Source: Cardiocondyla obscurior (taxonomy: Eukaryota; Arthropoda; Insecta; Hymenoptera; Formicidae). From it: a stretch of 64,000 nt of DNA. Positions 30,810-43,500 of the stretch are shown one piece after another. Under the pieces are notes generated by a model. That model saw nothing but the letters and a program-made list of their open reading frames with translations. It did not search any database and was not told the DNA's origin. The stretch covers positions 1,178,001-1,242,000 of the forward strand of contig NC_091876.1 of the NCBI RefSeq assembly GCF_019399895.1. Direction: 5' to 3'. Position 1 is the stretch's first letter. Each line of letters opens with the position of its first letter. The position numbers were made by a program, and so were the translations under genes.

Positions 30810-31962
30810 TCTTTAGATCGCGCGTATCCCTTTTCGTAAGAACTTTATACGCGCGCGCACAACACTCACGACCGATTTCTCCTCTCCTCAGTCGACGACG
30901 ACTAGGCCCATAACCTGTTGAACTTTATTCTTTACTTTTTGTTCTTTTTGTTCGCCGAAGGAACAAAATTGGAGGTGTGGTTCGACAGGAAAGAAATCAA
31001 AATCAGATCGCGAGTTTAATGCAGACAACTTTACTTTAAAGACGAATTTAACTCACACGAGTATACAAAGAACAATTGCGGTAATCGAGATGTGCTCGGT
31101 CGGACAGTCGCTTCTCGAGAGAGAGATACCGCGTGCCAGCCGAATCGTTTCGACACTCGCGCATTCGCAACGGCGCTTCCAGAACCTTCTGGAATGATCT
31201 ACATGTTTACACACACACTCACATTCTCACGCTCATACAGAAGTACAAATTCTTATTATGAAGCTCGGTAACTTACTCCTCAACATAGACGATATATTAG
31301 ATAAGAATAGATATTTAAAAATTTAAAAAAATAATTTCCATCAAAGTGCGTTAAAAATAGGGATTGCAAATAACTTTAAACTGTATCAAGACAACGATCC
31401 CAAACATAAGGCACGTATAGTACAGGAATACTTGTTATATAATTGTAAACAGGTATTACAACCACCTCCGCAATCCCCAGACTTAAATCCTATCGAACAT
31501 GTTTGGGATGAATTAGATCGCAGAGTTCGTCAAACAACAATAGGCTCAATAGACGAATTAAAAAACGTTTAAAAGAAGAATGAGCGAAAATTAGTGTAGA
31601 ATACTTAAAAAAATTAATTTCCTCTGTTCCCACGCGGTTACAACATGTAATTCAGCAAAAGGGGTACCCTACCAAATATTAAATTTTTATTTTTTTAGTT
31701 TGTAAGCTCTTTTTATAGTTTGTAAGTTATTCTTTAGTGTCCGAATAATTTTGTGAGGTACAAACTTGTCGTTTTGCGGTATTTGTGTTATTATTTAAAT
31801 AATAAAAAATAATAATAATTAAATTTTTGTATTAATTTTATCTATACAGTGCTACCTAATAAAATATAACATAATTTTTTTATTCTGCGTTCGCGTATTA
31901 AAAATATAGTAATTAAAAGGTCAAAATACATTGGTGTCCGAATAAATATGTGAGTGACTGTA

Positions 31963-32588
31963 TGTAAGAGAGAGGATAGAGAAAAAGGAAAAGTGAGAAT
32001 AGAGAAGTAGAGTTTTAAAGTAATAGAGTAAGATTTAAAGGAGAATTATGTGGAAAGGAAAGTAAAAAGAAATAAATTAAAAAAAAAAAAAGATAAAGTG
32101 TAAAAAATAAAAGATAGGAAAACGGTGAATAAAGTGTTAGTAAAATAAGATAACAAAGCAAGTAAGCATAAGCGTAAGTATAAGCGTAGACAAAAGTAAA
32201 AGAGTAACAGAAGAACAAAAGACAGAAGAAAAGGGAAGTAAAGAAAAAATAAGATATGGATAAAAGATGAGAAAAGTGATTTTTGGAAAAAACAAAAAGA
32301 AGTAAAAATTTGAGAAAAATCGACGAATATTTTAAGAGAAAAAAAGAAAGTAATAGAATAAAGAAAAACAAGAAGTTTAATCCGTTTAGTAAGAGTTAGA
32401 ATACGGCAAGATTATCGATGGAAATGATAGATACAGATACAAAATTAGAGAAAAAGAAAAAGGAACAAATAAACTTAATGATGGAAATGACAATGTAAGT
32501 CAATAAAAGCTTAAAAAATCTTAAAGTGGACAACAAAAACTTAAGACAGGAATTATTAGAACTGAGAAAAAAAAAGGAAGAGTGGAAA

Positions 32589-32662
<74 letters not shown>

Positions 32663-33150
32663 GGAGAGGGAGAGGGAGAGGGAGAGGGAGAGAGAGAGGG
32701 AGAGGGAGAGAGAAACTTAAGAAGAATATAAAACATTTGAAAAAAATATTAAAAAAGGTAAAAATAGAAAGAAGTAAAAGAGAAAAATGAAAAGATTGAG
32801 AAAAGAATACAGAAAGTAGAAGAGGAAGAAGAAAAGGCAAAAGAGGGATAAGTAAAGAGATCAATAAAGCAATAAAAAATAAGATAAAGAAATTAGAGAG
32901 AAAAATAGAAGAAAAAAACAAGACAAAAAGAAATATGTGGTAATAAAAAAAATGAAAAAGACGAGAAACGTAGAGAAAAAAAAAGAAAAAAATAAAGAAA
33001 TTGATAAAGAAAATAGAAATTAAAAAAGTAGCAAAAAGATAAGAAAACAGAAATTATAATAATTGCAAAAATAAGCACAGAAAAAAAATAAGAATAATGC
33101 ATAATAAGAAGAAGTTAAAAGAAAAGAGATTGTTCAAGATTTGAAGTTAG
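31963..33150. other. Purine-rich LINE debris
   Basis: Strongly A/G-rich on plus, with a (GA)n/GGGAGA tract at 32590-32715. The purine bias continues at both flanks of the Tc1 and the 140-aa repeat insertions (25140-25404 and 33840-34338), and the last part encodes a LINE endonuclease start. This is therefore probably a Lys/Glu/Arg-rich ORF1 region of a decayed non-LTR element. Long open frames are compositional. Confidence 0.45.
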
Positions 33151-33800
33151 AAATTAATTATGTCACCGCCGCGGGGGCAGCACCTCGTGGCTGATCACCG
33201 GCGATGGATCGATATCGATCTGTCGTTTGATAATCGCCTCCGATTCTCGAAGGCGTTGCCGGCTCGAGGCTTATCAGTGTTCACTCAGCCGTGCCAAGCA
33301 TCACCTCGTGTGCAACAACGTGCAGTGTGCTTCTCTCACAATTTTTACTCATTGTGCTACTCATCGTGCTACTCATCGTTCAACTCATCGTTCAACTCAT
33401 CGCCTTGTCTCCAGTACAACTCATCCAGATCATCTTCGCCGTGTGCATCACGCCAAGAATCTTCTGGAAGACATCACCCTGCAGCACGAGGCGTGTTGAA
33501 CCTCGTGCTCAGTAGCTCATCAGATCTCGCAGCGTGTGATCTCACGATTAATATAATTGTAACTCGTTGTTTAAACTCAGTGCGAGCTCTCAAGAACATT
33601 TAAACAGACAGATATCAATTTAAGGACTAACTCAAGCATGAAACTCATTGTTAAATTCTGTGCGGATCTCATCTACCGACCACGTGCTCAACGCGTGTCT
33701 CCGCGTAACTCGCATATTCGAAGGACTAACACCCGCCTTTTCGCGTTAATTAAACCGGCCACGACCGCGTACCGTCCCCGCGGCGTTATTTGTAAATTCT
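33151..33800 (+). repeat. 140-aa-ORF repeat family, copy 2
   Basis: Inverted relative to the copy at 19308-19925. The open frame 33160-33603 (147 codons, from ATG at 33160) is longer by in-frame repeats (YSS...FNSSFNSS) and otherwise nearly identical in protein. It lies inside purine-rich LINE debris and so inserted there. Two copies with open frames could mean recent spread or selection; recent spread is simpler. Confidence 0.55.
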
Positions 33801-34164
33801 CATCATTGTAATTACTCATTTTTATACAGAGATATATGGATACAAAAAGACAGAACATGAGAAAAAAAAGAGAGTAGGATGGAAATTAGGAGAAATCGCA
33901 AAAAAAAAAAATAAATAAAAGAAGAAAGAAATATCTAGATTGAGAGAAACAGAATAAACGTAGATAGAAAATGGTGGTGGAAAAAAGAGAAAGAAGATAT
34001 ATTAAATGGGAGAGAAGATAAAAGGAAAAATAAAAGACGGAAAGAAAAAAAAAAGGAAGTAAGGAAGGAGGGAAAAAAAAAAAAAAATATTAGAAATAAA
34101 AAAAGAATCGAAAGAAGGAGGAGTGAAAGAAGAAGATGGGAGAAAAAAAAGAGAAAAATGATAA

Positions 34165-34338
34165 AAATGAAAAAAAAAATTAAGGATAGTATTCTGGAAC
34201 GTAGCGGGTTTATGTAATAAGAACAAGGAATCTGGGAAGGAATAAAAGAATGGGATATAGTATGTATAAAAAAAACATGGCTCAAAAAAAAAAAAAAGAA
34301 GTGAAATGTGGTAATAGAGAAGCTGCCAAGTGAGTATT
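34165..34338 (+). pseudogene. LINE endonuclease N-terminus, decayed
   Basis: Translation gives pieces resembling FWNVAGL, KEFWEGIKEWDI and KTWL, the start of an apurinic-type endonuclease of non-LTR elements (normally W-N-V-x-G-L then SETW). Poly-A runs and frame breaks disrupt it, and it ends at an LTR-like insertion (34339). Confidence 0.5.
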
Positions 34339-34883
34339 GTTATGTCTTATCTCCCCGCGGAGATCGACGTGAACAAAAAAGCGAGCACGGATCCACAATC
34401 CGCGCTCGTCTGTGTGCACGAGAAATAGCAGAGAGAAAAGAATGAAAAGTTCTTTAGCTTGTCCCGATGTGCGGCGAAACCATAAACGCGAAGATCCGGA
34501 AAACTTAATTCAAGAAAAAATTTATTGTAACTAATGTGTGCAATTGTACACGATACGCTGTACTGTGTGTGCCGTGACGATTAAACCATAAAATTAATTT
34601 TAAATCGCAAAAGAAATTAAGATATCGCAGTCGCCACGCGCGAGGGCTAGCTCATCCGAACGGAGTGGAGCGGGATTAAGTGAAGTAAACTCGTCCTCGA
34701 AAAAGAAACCGATAACACGTGAAATAAATTCCAGAAATAATTAACAAAACAAGAAAAAAGATGTAATTTATTGAATTAAAATGTTATTAATAGAATCTCA
34801 TAATCAAAAAAAAAAAGCAAGTCAATAAGTAATACCCTCTTGTTACCGGGTGTAGAATATCAAATACGCGTTCGATTCCGCTT

Positions 34884-34900
<17 letters not shown>
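34339..34900 (-). mobile_element. LTR-like relic, family copy 1
   Basis: The plus strand starts TGTTATGTCTTATCTCC. It matches in inverted orientation about 49000-49488, and 63089 onward in the same orientation, sharing the CATCCGAACGGAG block and the CGGATCCAC/GTGGATCC region. All three copies end (minus sense) in GTGACA or ATAACA. Probable solo or fragmentary LTRs of one family. Confidence 0.5.
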
Positions 34901-35730
<830 letters not shown>

Positions 35731-36470
35731 CGAACGCGGTCGACTAACCCTAAAATACTTGGCGTAAATTATTGACGTGTGATTTACTCGGACCTCGGGA
35801 TATTACATTCGTGGGCGCACATAGAGAGCTCTCCATAGTGACCGACGTCGGTGGTAATTTGTAAGTGCGACATCAGAACAACGGGCGACTTTTTTTGTCA
35901 ATTTTGGGTATTGTTATTCGCGCACGAACACGCCGCATGTTCGGTCGGCGCATGACCGACGAAAAAACACTTAGGAACGGATCGCGCGTCAAGAGGAATT
36001 TTGTCCAAGTAATAATCTTTACTTTGTTTGTATATTTGATATTCCATTCTTAAAATCACGGTAACAGAAGCGTAATACTTATTGATTTGTATTGTATTCG
36101 TTAGGTAGGAGCGTATTTAGATGTGATCAATAAGACTTTCAAACAACGACTGACTTTTATTCGCTTACAGTGTATTGATTAAGTATTGTTATTAACCATG
36201 CTACATAATAAAGGTTCTACACATACTACATCGTTCTACATATACTACAATTTGTGTTAAGTTTTTGTATCTTTTATCAGTAAAGTAGAAAATTAATAAA
36301 AATAATGGGGCTATAATTTTCTATTTAATTCACTACATGGTTTCTACTAATAGTGATCGCCTAGATGGTTAAACGGAGAATGAAAAGATCTTTGTCACGC
36401 CAGCAGAGCGAACCTTGTTCTTCTTTCGTCTGAGCGGGACTTAACCGTAGCTGACTAACAAGGAAGGTTA
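35731..36470. other. Interval with no recognised feature
   Basis: No credible gene. A short direct repeat (ACATACTACA) lies at about 36220-36250. The ORF at 35865-36053 lacks support. Confidence 0.35.
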
Positions 36471-36474
36471 GGCA

Positions 36475-36935
36475 ACCCGGAAATTCAAAAAAGTATGAAA
36501 CTTTGTGCGCATGTAGAGTAGTTCATCCGTAACACAAAACTATTTTTTGTTTGTGCTAAGTTTCACTTTAAAGGGGTGAAACCACCCCTTACAAATAGAA
36601 GGGTTATTTTCTTTTTTTGATATAACTCGAAAACTATTTAAGATATCAAAAAAAGTTTTATACAAAAGTTTTACAGTAAAAACAACTATATTTTACTACA
36701 GTAACAGAATTAAATAAAAAAAATTTTTTAACAAAATTGTTTATAAAATTACAAAAAAAAATTTTTTTTTTTAATTCTATTATTGCAGTTAAACGGAGGT
36801 GTTTCTACCATAAAACTTTTGTATAAAACTTTTTTCGATATCTTTAATAATTTCCGAGTTGTATGGAGGAAACTGAAAAACCTCTACATATGAAAATACT
36901 TTATTTCCGTAAGAATTATTTTTAAGCCGCAGCTA
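36475..36935 (+). repeat. Hairpin repeat, copy 1
   Basis: Matches 48505-48965 in inverted orientation over about 460 bp. The unit is itself an imperfect palindrome: AAGATATCAAAAAAAGTTTT on one side and AAAACTTTTTTCGATATCTT on the other. It also contains GGGGTGAAACCACCCCTT. It resembles a foldback MITE without coding capacity. Confidence 0.65.
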
Positions 36936-37342
36936 AAAATTTTTTAATTTATTTGTTACTCTATATACGTAAAGCTTCTCATTATAAAAACAAAAATTTA
37001 ATCAGGGTAATACGCTCAATAATAATAATAATAAGATTTCCATCAAAAAAAGTTAGAGAATCTTTAAATATTCAACATTGTGAAACTTTGTGTGCAATAA
37101 TTCATCTTTAATATAAAACTTTTTTGTTCGTGCTTCAATTCGAGTGACTGATTATGAAATTGAAAGTAAATGTGAACTTTGCGCGATCTGTCGAACGACG
37201 AAAAATAACAATAAAAATGAAACGGAGTCAGGTTGTGTCGATAACCTTGTCAAACTTTCCGATTAACTTGATGCGGATGTTTTCACTCTTATTTATCACA
37301 TGAATAACACAATATTATATTGAAATACATTCTGGGCGAACA

Positions 37343-37655
37343 TTGGCGAAAATAGGAATGAAAACAGTTGAAGCAACGGTTCAATCAGTATCTGCTACGA
37401 CACACAGTTACACTATAATGCCGATTATTTCAGTAAGTGAAAGTCTTCTTTCACCATTATACTTGGTTTTAAAGGAATCTACTGGAACATTTGGTCCAAG
37501 AAGGAAGAATCTTTTTTCCATTCAGTTAACATCTATATTCAAGCATCGAAATCAGGGAAACTTACATCTGAACATTTTAAAACTTGGTTTAACGAAGTGT
37601 ACCTACCGAATACTGGTCGTAAAAGCATGCTACTACTTGACTCGTGGACGGGATA
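37343..37655 (+). pseudogene. DDE transposase relic (pogo/Tc1-like)
   Basis: Broken frames keep recognisable pieces: ATTHSYTIMPIIS, LLSPLYLVLKE and TFGPR, then in another frame VYLPNTG and LLLDSWTG with the second catalytic-type Asp. It is cut at about 37655, where the Gypsy sequence starts. The flank at 37215-37290 matches 24386-24460. Confidence 0.6.
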
Positions 37656-38534
37656 CTGCCTTGTTTTCTTCGTTTAAGAAAATTCAATTTGAAAATCAAT
37701 CCAGGGAAGTGTGTTCTTTTTAGTAGGAAAGTTAAATACTTAGGTCATGTGGTTTCTTCAGAAGGGGTAGCTACTGATCAGGAGAAAGTAGCAGCAGTAA
37801 TAGATTGGCCAGTTCCTCATACGAAGAAGCAATTGAGAAGCTTCTTAGGTTTTTGCTCGTATTATAGGAGATTTGTGAAAGGTTTTTCTTCGATAGCGAA
37901 GCCACTTCATTATTTGACGGGAAATTTGGTGAAATTTTCTTGGACGAATGATTGTCAGGAGGCTTTTGAATCCTTGAAGCGAGCCTTAACTTCTCCTCCA
38001 GTGTTAGCGTTTCCGAAGGAAGAAGGTCAGTTTATTCTAGATACTGATGCTTCTGGAATAGGAATCGGGGCTGTTCTTTCACAGAGACAAGGGGATGAGG
38101 AGAAGGTTATAGCGTATTTCAGTCGGGTTTTATCGAAGTCTGAAAGGAATTATTGTGTTACTCGACGCGAGCTTTTAGCTATTGTAGATGCAGTCAAATC
38201 TTTTCGTCATTTTCTTTTAGGAGGAAAATTTTTAATTCGCACGGATCATATGTCTTTAAGGTGGCTTTTGTCTTTTAAGGAACTCGAGGGTCAGTTAGCT
38301 CGCTGGGTAGAAAGATTACAGCAATTTCAGTTCGAAATTGCTTATAGGAAGGGGACTTCTCATGGGAATGCCGATGGTTTATCGAGGCGGCTTTGTGAAG
38401 CGGAAAACTGTCGGTATTGTTTTAGGGTTGAGCAAAAAGTCTTCCCGAAGGAGGGAGACTGTGGCTCGAATAGTCTTCCAAGAAGAGGAGTTAGATCTTT
38501 GGAAGAGGGATTAGCGGGAGGATCCGAGTCTTAA
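37656..38534 (+). pseudogene. Gypsy RT end and RNase H
   Basis: Begins in the RT connection (NPGKCVLFSRKVKYLGHVVS) and runs through GFCSYYRRFVKGFSSIAKPL into RNase H (FILDTDASGIGIGAVLSQ, VTRRELLAIVDAVKSFRHFL, FLIRTDHMSLRWL, HGNADGLSRR). The frame is lost at about 38450-38470 and a stop lies between this and the integrase frame. No RT active site (YxDD) remains, so it is inactive. Confidence 0.8.
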
Positions 38535-38556
38535 TGTTTTAATACAGGCGAAAGAG

Positions 38557-39798
38557 TCTGGGGAACGTCTTTCCCGTTCGGAATTTTCTTCTTCAGATTC
38601 AACGGGAAGAGTTCTTAATTCTTATTGGGATTCCCTCGTTCTAGAGAACGGAGTTCTTTATAAGAAATGGATAGCTCCAAATTTAAAGAAGGTGCTGTTG
38701 CAATTAGTGGTTCCTCGTAAACGGATTAAGGGGGTTCTGGCTGATGCTTATGATTCTCCTTCGGTTGGGCACTTTGGAATCAATAAGACTCTAGATAGAA
38801 TTCGAAAGCGTTTTTATTGGGTTTCTTGCAAGCAAGATGTAGAAGATTGGTGTCGTTCATGTTCGGTTTGTTGTTCAAAAAAGGGACCTTCTGGCAAAGG
38901 GAAATCTCCTTTGCAGATTTACAATGTCGGGTCTCCGTTTCAGAGATTACAGATGGATGTTCTTGGTCCTTTTCCTATATCTTCTTCTGGGAATAGGTTT
39001 CTTTTAGTAATTGTGGATTGTTTTTCTAAATGGGTGGAAGCATTTCCGGTGAGGAATATTAGGGCAAGAACGGTAGCTGAAGTTTTTGTTAGGGAAATTA
39101 TTTCAAGATTTGGAGTTCCTGAGGAGATATATACAGATCAGGGGCGAAATTTTGAGTCCGGTCTTTTGAAAGAGTTGTTGAATCTTTTGGGGGTTAGGAA
39201 AACTAGGACTACTGCTTTACATCCACAATCGGATGGGCAGGTGGAGCGACAGCATCGTACGGTTTTGGAATATCTTTCAAAATTTGTTTCAGAAAATCAG
39301 AAGGATTGGGATCGTTGGATTTCAATGTTTTTGTTAGCTTATAGGTCTTCGAAGCATGAGGTCACTGAGGTTTCTCCGGCGGAGCTTTGTTTTGGCAGGG
39401 ATTTGAGGTTATCGTTAGATTTGACGCGGGGAATGCCTCCTCAGTCTTCTCAGTTTTTAGCTTCTCAAGGAGAGTTTGTTAGGGGTTTAAGACAAAGGCT
39501 TGATGAAATCCATTCTCAAATCAGAAGGAAGATGGCGGTTAAGTCCTCTCGTGTTAAGGCGTTTTATGACAAGAATGTTAGAGATGTTTTATTCCAAGAG
39601 GGACAGAAGGTTTGGTTTTTTAATCCTTGTAGAGTTAGAGGTAAGGCTCCTAAATTGCAAAGTAATTGGGAAGGACCTTACTTGATTTTGAAAAAGTTAG
39701 GGGAGGTGGTGTTCTGTATACAGAAGTCGCCTAAACATAGAAAAAAAGTCGTCCATGCGGATAGGTTGGCTCCGTATTTTGAAAGGGAAATAAAATAG
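38557..39798 (+). CDS. Gypsy integrase
   Basis: The open frame is in the register of 38692 (GTG, no ATG near) and extends upstream to about 38510. H2C2 zinc region (VGHFGINKTLDRIRKRFYW, WCRSCSVCCSKK), then core residues in QMDVLGPFPISSSG, YTDQGRNFESGL and HPQSDGQVERQHRTVLEYL (the DDE triad is present), and a C-terminal GPY/F-type region (NWEGPYLILKKLG). It is intact on its own but cut off from RNase H by a frame change, and the element lacks RT. Confidence 0.8.
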   Translation, partial: SGERLSRSEFSSSDSTGRVLNSYWDSLVLENGVLYKKWIAPNLKKVLLQLVVPRKRIKGVLADAYDSPSVGHFGINKTLDRIRKRFYWVSCKQDVEDWCRSCSVCCSKKGPSGKGKSPLQIYNVGSPFQRLQMDVLGPFPISSSGNRFLLVIVDCFSKWVEAFPVRNIRARTVAEVFVREIISRFGVPEEIYTDQGRNFESGLLKELLNLLGVRKTRTTALHPQSDGQVERQHRTVLEYLSKFVSENQKDWDRWISMFLLAYRSSKHEVTEVSPAELCFGRDLRLSLDLTRGMPPQSSQFLASQGEFVRGLRQRLDEIHSQIRRKMAVKSSRVKAFYDKNVRDVLFQEGQKVWFFNPCRVRGKAPKLQSNWEGPYLILKKLGEVVFCIQKSPKHRKKVVHADRLAPYFEREIK

Positions 39799-40582
39799 AT
39801 TTTGGGGGCCGTGTTTGTTTTTTTTTTGGGGGGAGAAAATTGATTTTTCTTTGGAAACTGCTTTTCTTCTTTCTCTTTTGAGGAGGAGTTTAGCTGGACG
39901 GAGAGGAAGAAGATTTTTCTTCAGGAGGAACGTGTTCCGCTCCGTTTCAAGATGAAGGAAGATTTTTCATTAAGAAGACTGTTCTTCCCATGGTTTTTGA
40001 TCTGTGGTTTTCCATGGGACGAAGGGCTAATGCCGGAACAGGAACTTGGGGAGACCTTGAGTCGGAGGGTCCACAGAAAGTTATGCCCCCCTTTTGTTTG
40101 AAGATTTTAAGAGGAGCAGCGGAATCGGGCTGGGAGCCAAGGACGGAAGCATCTTCGCGCTGAGGAAGATTCTTCGCGTCGCTTCGTGGAGTTCAGGAAC
40201 TTGGACAGGAGTCCAAGGTGGAACAGGAAGCCACGGAGGCCCCCCCTGATTGTCGGGGCGACAATCTGGAGGAAGGGGGGGGGCAGTGTTACGCCCGGTA
40301 TACGGAGCAGCGTGAAGCTGCCGGCTCGCTCCGAAGTCTCGGTTCCCCGTTGCCAGGGGAACGAGGATTATTATTATTTTGTTAATTGACAATTCTGCCC
40401 ATGTCTCGAATTGGTGCAGACGTGTTACTGCTTGCATGCTCTTTATTAAATATCGTTCCTGTTTTTTTTTATAAATCGTGTCTCTTTCTTTCGCGGAGCT
40501 CAGGCGCCGCGAGTGTGTGTGTGAGTGAGAGTGTGAGAGACGCGAACGCGGAAACGTCCGCCGACCCGTTCCCGGCGTAACA

Positions 40583-43500
40583 ATATGAAAAAAGGTAGGC
40601 GCCGGGGGTTCGCGGTAGGACGCTTATCGTTCGCGGCGCTATGTTTTTTGTCGCGGCGTGTTTCGGAACGAGGAGCCGCGGTGCCGTCGGCTCCCTCGCG
40701 CGCGGAACTTAGTTGCGGAGCGGCTCGTTCGTTACTTTCGAATGCACTTACGGCACGCCGCGTTTTTATTCTCCTCGCCTGACGGTTGGTCGGTTCGGCG
40801 GCATCGGCGGGTCGTCGGCCGGAAATGATGCACCGTCGGGGTGCATCGTTACAACCCCGGGGGCCACCTCTACTGGAATCGGCGGCGGTGGTAACGGCCC
40901 CATGACCCGCAATGGTTCCAACGTGGGTTTCTTTGGCGGCGGCTCGGTGGTAAGTCGCCGTGGCCTGGCTGGTGGCGGTGGCGGCGTTTCCAGGAGGCTT
41001 GCTTGCTTCCGTCGGTTGATTGCGTCGGACCGTTGGATGACGGTGCCGACTCGAAGCACCGTGGTGATTGGTGCGCCCGCTCTCTCCTGACGGGCCGGCG
41101 GTGGCGGCATTGCTGGCCGGCTGGTCTCCTCCTCTGTATCGCCGCGGTATACCCGGATCCATTCCTCGGTGATTTCGGGCTCCGCGGGATCGTACGCTTC
41201 TCCCAGCAGTTGGTTGATCTCCGCGAGTATATCCTGCTCCATGGCTGGTTTTATCGCGAGTGTCGAGCCGGTGTACCGCTGTTGTCCGGCTCTCGGTATC
41301 ATCCCTTTCCTCGTCGTTCTCGTTGATGTCATCCGCGTCTTTGTTGATATCGGTTGCCTGTTTTGGCGTAACGCTCTTAAGGTCCTTTACGTGTACGTGT
41401 CGGTACCATCGGCCGTTTGGACCTTTTAGATCGACGATAACGGGCGATATTATTTTCCGCACTTCGAACGGGCCGGCGTATTTGGGAGCTAATTTTGCGT
41501 TAAATGCCGCTCCTTTATCTGACAGCGGGTGTTCTCGCCGCCACACGCTTTCCCCGATTTGCGGCCGCCACGGACGCCGCCGGAGATTATAATATTTCTC
41601 CTGCCTTTGGAATGCCCGGGCCAATCTTACGCGGACAAATTCGTGCGCTTCCTGTAAACGCCGGTGCGTTTCGGTGATAGGGCCCGTGTTTTTGCTCGGT
41701 TCGGTTGGTTGCCGCAGCTCTCGGCCGTAATTTAGATACGCGGGGGTGTAACCGGTCGCGTCGTGTGTCGCTGTATTAAAGGCGAATTGTAACGCTTCTA
41801 TTTTCTCATTCCACGCTCGGTGTTTCTGTCCGACGTACTGTGCGATCATGGTTTTGACTGTCCGGTTCGTCCGTTCCACCGGATTGCACTGCGGTGCATA
41901 CGGCGGCGTGAGGCGGTGGGTGATTCCCATAGATCGCAACAGTGTTTCTAACTGATCGGATCGGAACTGCGTCCCGTTGTCAGACGTGACAATTTCTGGA
42001 CACCCGTGTCGCAGGATTACGGCTTCGGTTAACGCTCGCGTGACGCTCGGAGCTGTCGCTTTCGATAGGGCTCTAATCTCGATCCATTTCGTAAATCGGT
42101 CTTGGAGATTCAGTAGCCGTACGTGGCCGCGTTTCGACCGGGGGAGGGGCCCGACGAGGTCGATTGACACATGTTGCCACGGGCGTTCGACCGGTGTGGC
42201 ATGTAATAAGCCGGGCAGCTTTTGTTGTGACGCCTTGTAGGCCAGGCAGTTTTTACATTCGCGCACGTACCGGGTGATCTCGCGGAACATTCCGGGCCAA
42301 TAGTAGTGTTCGGCGATACGCGCGATTGTTTTGGCGATACCCAGGTGGCCGGCGGTCGGCTCGTCGTGATAGCGCATTAATATCTCCCGGCGGTGGTTAC
42401 GCGGCACGCATTCCTTCTATTCGTCGTCCGGCGAAACTTCTCTAAAATCGAGGCGGTGTAATATATGTCGGTACAGTTTACCGTCGATTATTCGGAAGTC
42501 AGGGGCGTCTCGCGGCTGCTGTGCGACGGTACGTCGCATGCGGTCGTACCACCCGCACGTGCTCGTTGCTACGCTATTTAAAATCGGTTGTCTAGACAGA
42601 GCGTCCGCGACTCGGTTTAGTGCGCCTTTTCGGTATTTAATGTCGAACGTATATTGTTGCAGCTCGAATGCCCATCGCCCCAGTCTACCTGATGGCGATT
42701 CGAGCTTCTGCAATCAACGCAACGATTGATGATCGGTGATAACCGTAAATTGATACCCCTCAATGTACCCCCGCATTTTCCGCACGCCCCATATGACCGC
42801 GAGGCACTCGAGTTCGGTGGCGGTGTAATTTTTCTCGGCGGTATTGAGCGTCCGACTGGCATACGCTATTACTCGCTCCCCTTCGGGAAAATACTGTGTC
42901 AAAACGGCCCCCAACCCCGCGACGCTTGCGTCTGTCTGTAATACAAATCGCCGCGTAAAGTCCGGACAAGCTAAGACGGGTGCCGTTGTTAACGTGCGTT
43001 TTAACTTTTCCCAGGCCTCATGTTGCTCGGTTCCCCATGCAAATCGCGCGTTTTTCTTCGTGAGGTTCGTTAACGGTGCCGCGATTGTCGCGAAGTTTTC
43101 GATAAACCGTCGGTACCACGAGGCCATCCCCAGGAATTGCCTTACCTGTCGGACCGTTTGTGGGCGGGGTATGGCGGTGATAGCGGCCGTTTTTTCCGCG
43201 TCGGTGCTTACCCCCTCTCGCGTAATTACGTGGCCGAGGTACTTTATGCGGTCGGTGCAAAAATTGCATTTCTCCGGATTCAATCGTAGTCGCGCGGTGC
43301 GTAGGCGGCGGAAGACCTCGGTCAACGTATCGAGGTGTTCTTGAAATGTTGCCGTGCAGACCACGATATCGTCTAAATAGACGAATACTCGCGGCTCTAG
43401 TTCCGGTCCGAGCAGTCTATCCAGCAGCCTCTGAAAGGTGGCTGGTGCCGAGTGTAATCCGAACGGCATCACGCGAAATTGCATGAGGCCCCTTCCCGGT

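Larger units (their letters stand above)
26422..31285 (-). mobile_element. Copia retrotransposon, nearly intact
   Basis: LTRs of 370 bp at 26422-26791 (3') and 30916-31285 (5') begin TGTTGAACTT and end CAACA; the one clear difference I noticed is at the GGAATGTTC/GGAATGATC site. A 5-bp target duplication TAGAC lies at 26417-26421 and 31286-31290. After the 5' LTR the primer site GGTTATGGGCC matches the initiator-tRNA-Met internal type used by Drosophila copia. A purine run precedes the 3' LTR. Insertion into the right arm of the Tc1 foldback was recent. Confidence 0.92.
25407..31960. mobile_element. Foldback (palindromic) Tc1-like element
   Basis: Ends are perfect inverted repeats beginning CAGTCACTCACATA, flanked by TA (25405-25406 and 31961-31962), the usual Tc1/mariner target. 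The left arm (25407 to about 26225) is the reverse complement of the right arm (about 26286-26421 continued at 31286-31960); about 60 bp lies between. Each arm carries the same C-terminal part of a Tc1 transposase (minus on the left, plus on the right), including the HGGGSVMxWGC stretch and the NPDLKSPDLNPIEH-type region with stops. It is a decayed head-to-head derivative, non-autonomous, interrupted by a Copia element. Confidence 0.85.
37656..40582 (+). mobile_element. 5'-truncated Gypsy element with 3' LTR
   Basis: Contains the end of RT, RNase H, integrase, a G-run polypurine tract (40271-40283) and a 296-bp 3' LTR at 40287-40582 with inverted ends TGTTACGCC...GGCGTAACA. The 5' LTR, gag, protease and most of RT are missing; the left edge abuts the transposase relic. 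The LTR abuts the 3' end of the opposite-strand Gypsy at 40583. Confidence 0.85.

Noticed and set aside
32521..32736. Arg-Glu and Ser-Pro repeat ORFs
   Set aside because: Translation of a (GA)n tract in purine-rich LINE debris.
40713..41090. Gly-rich ORF on plus
   Set aside because: Shadow of the Gypsy pol C-terminal tail on the other strand.
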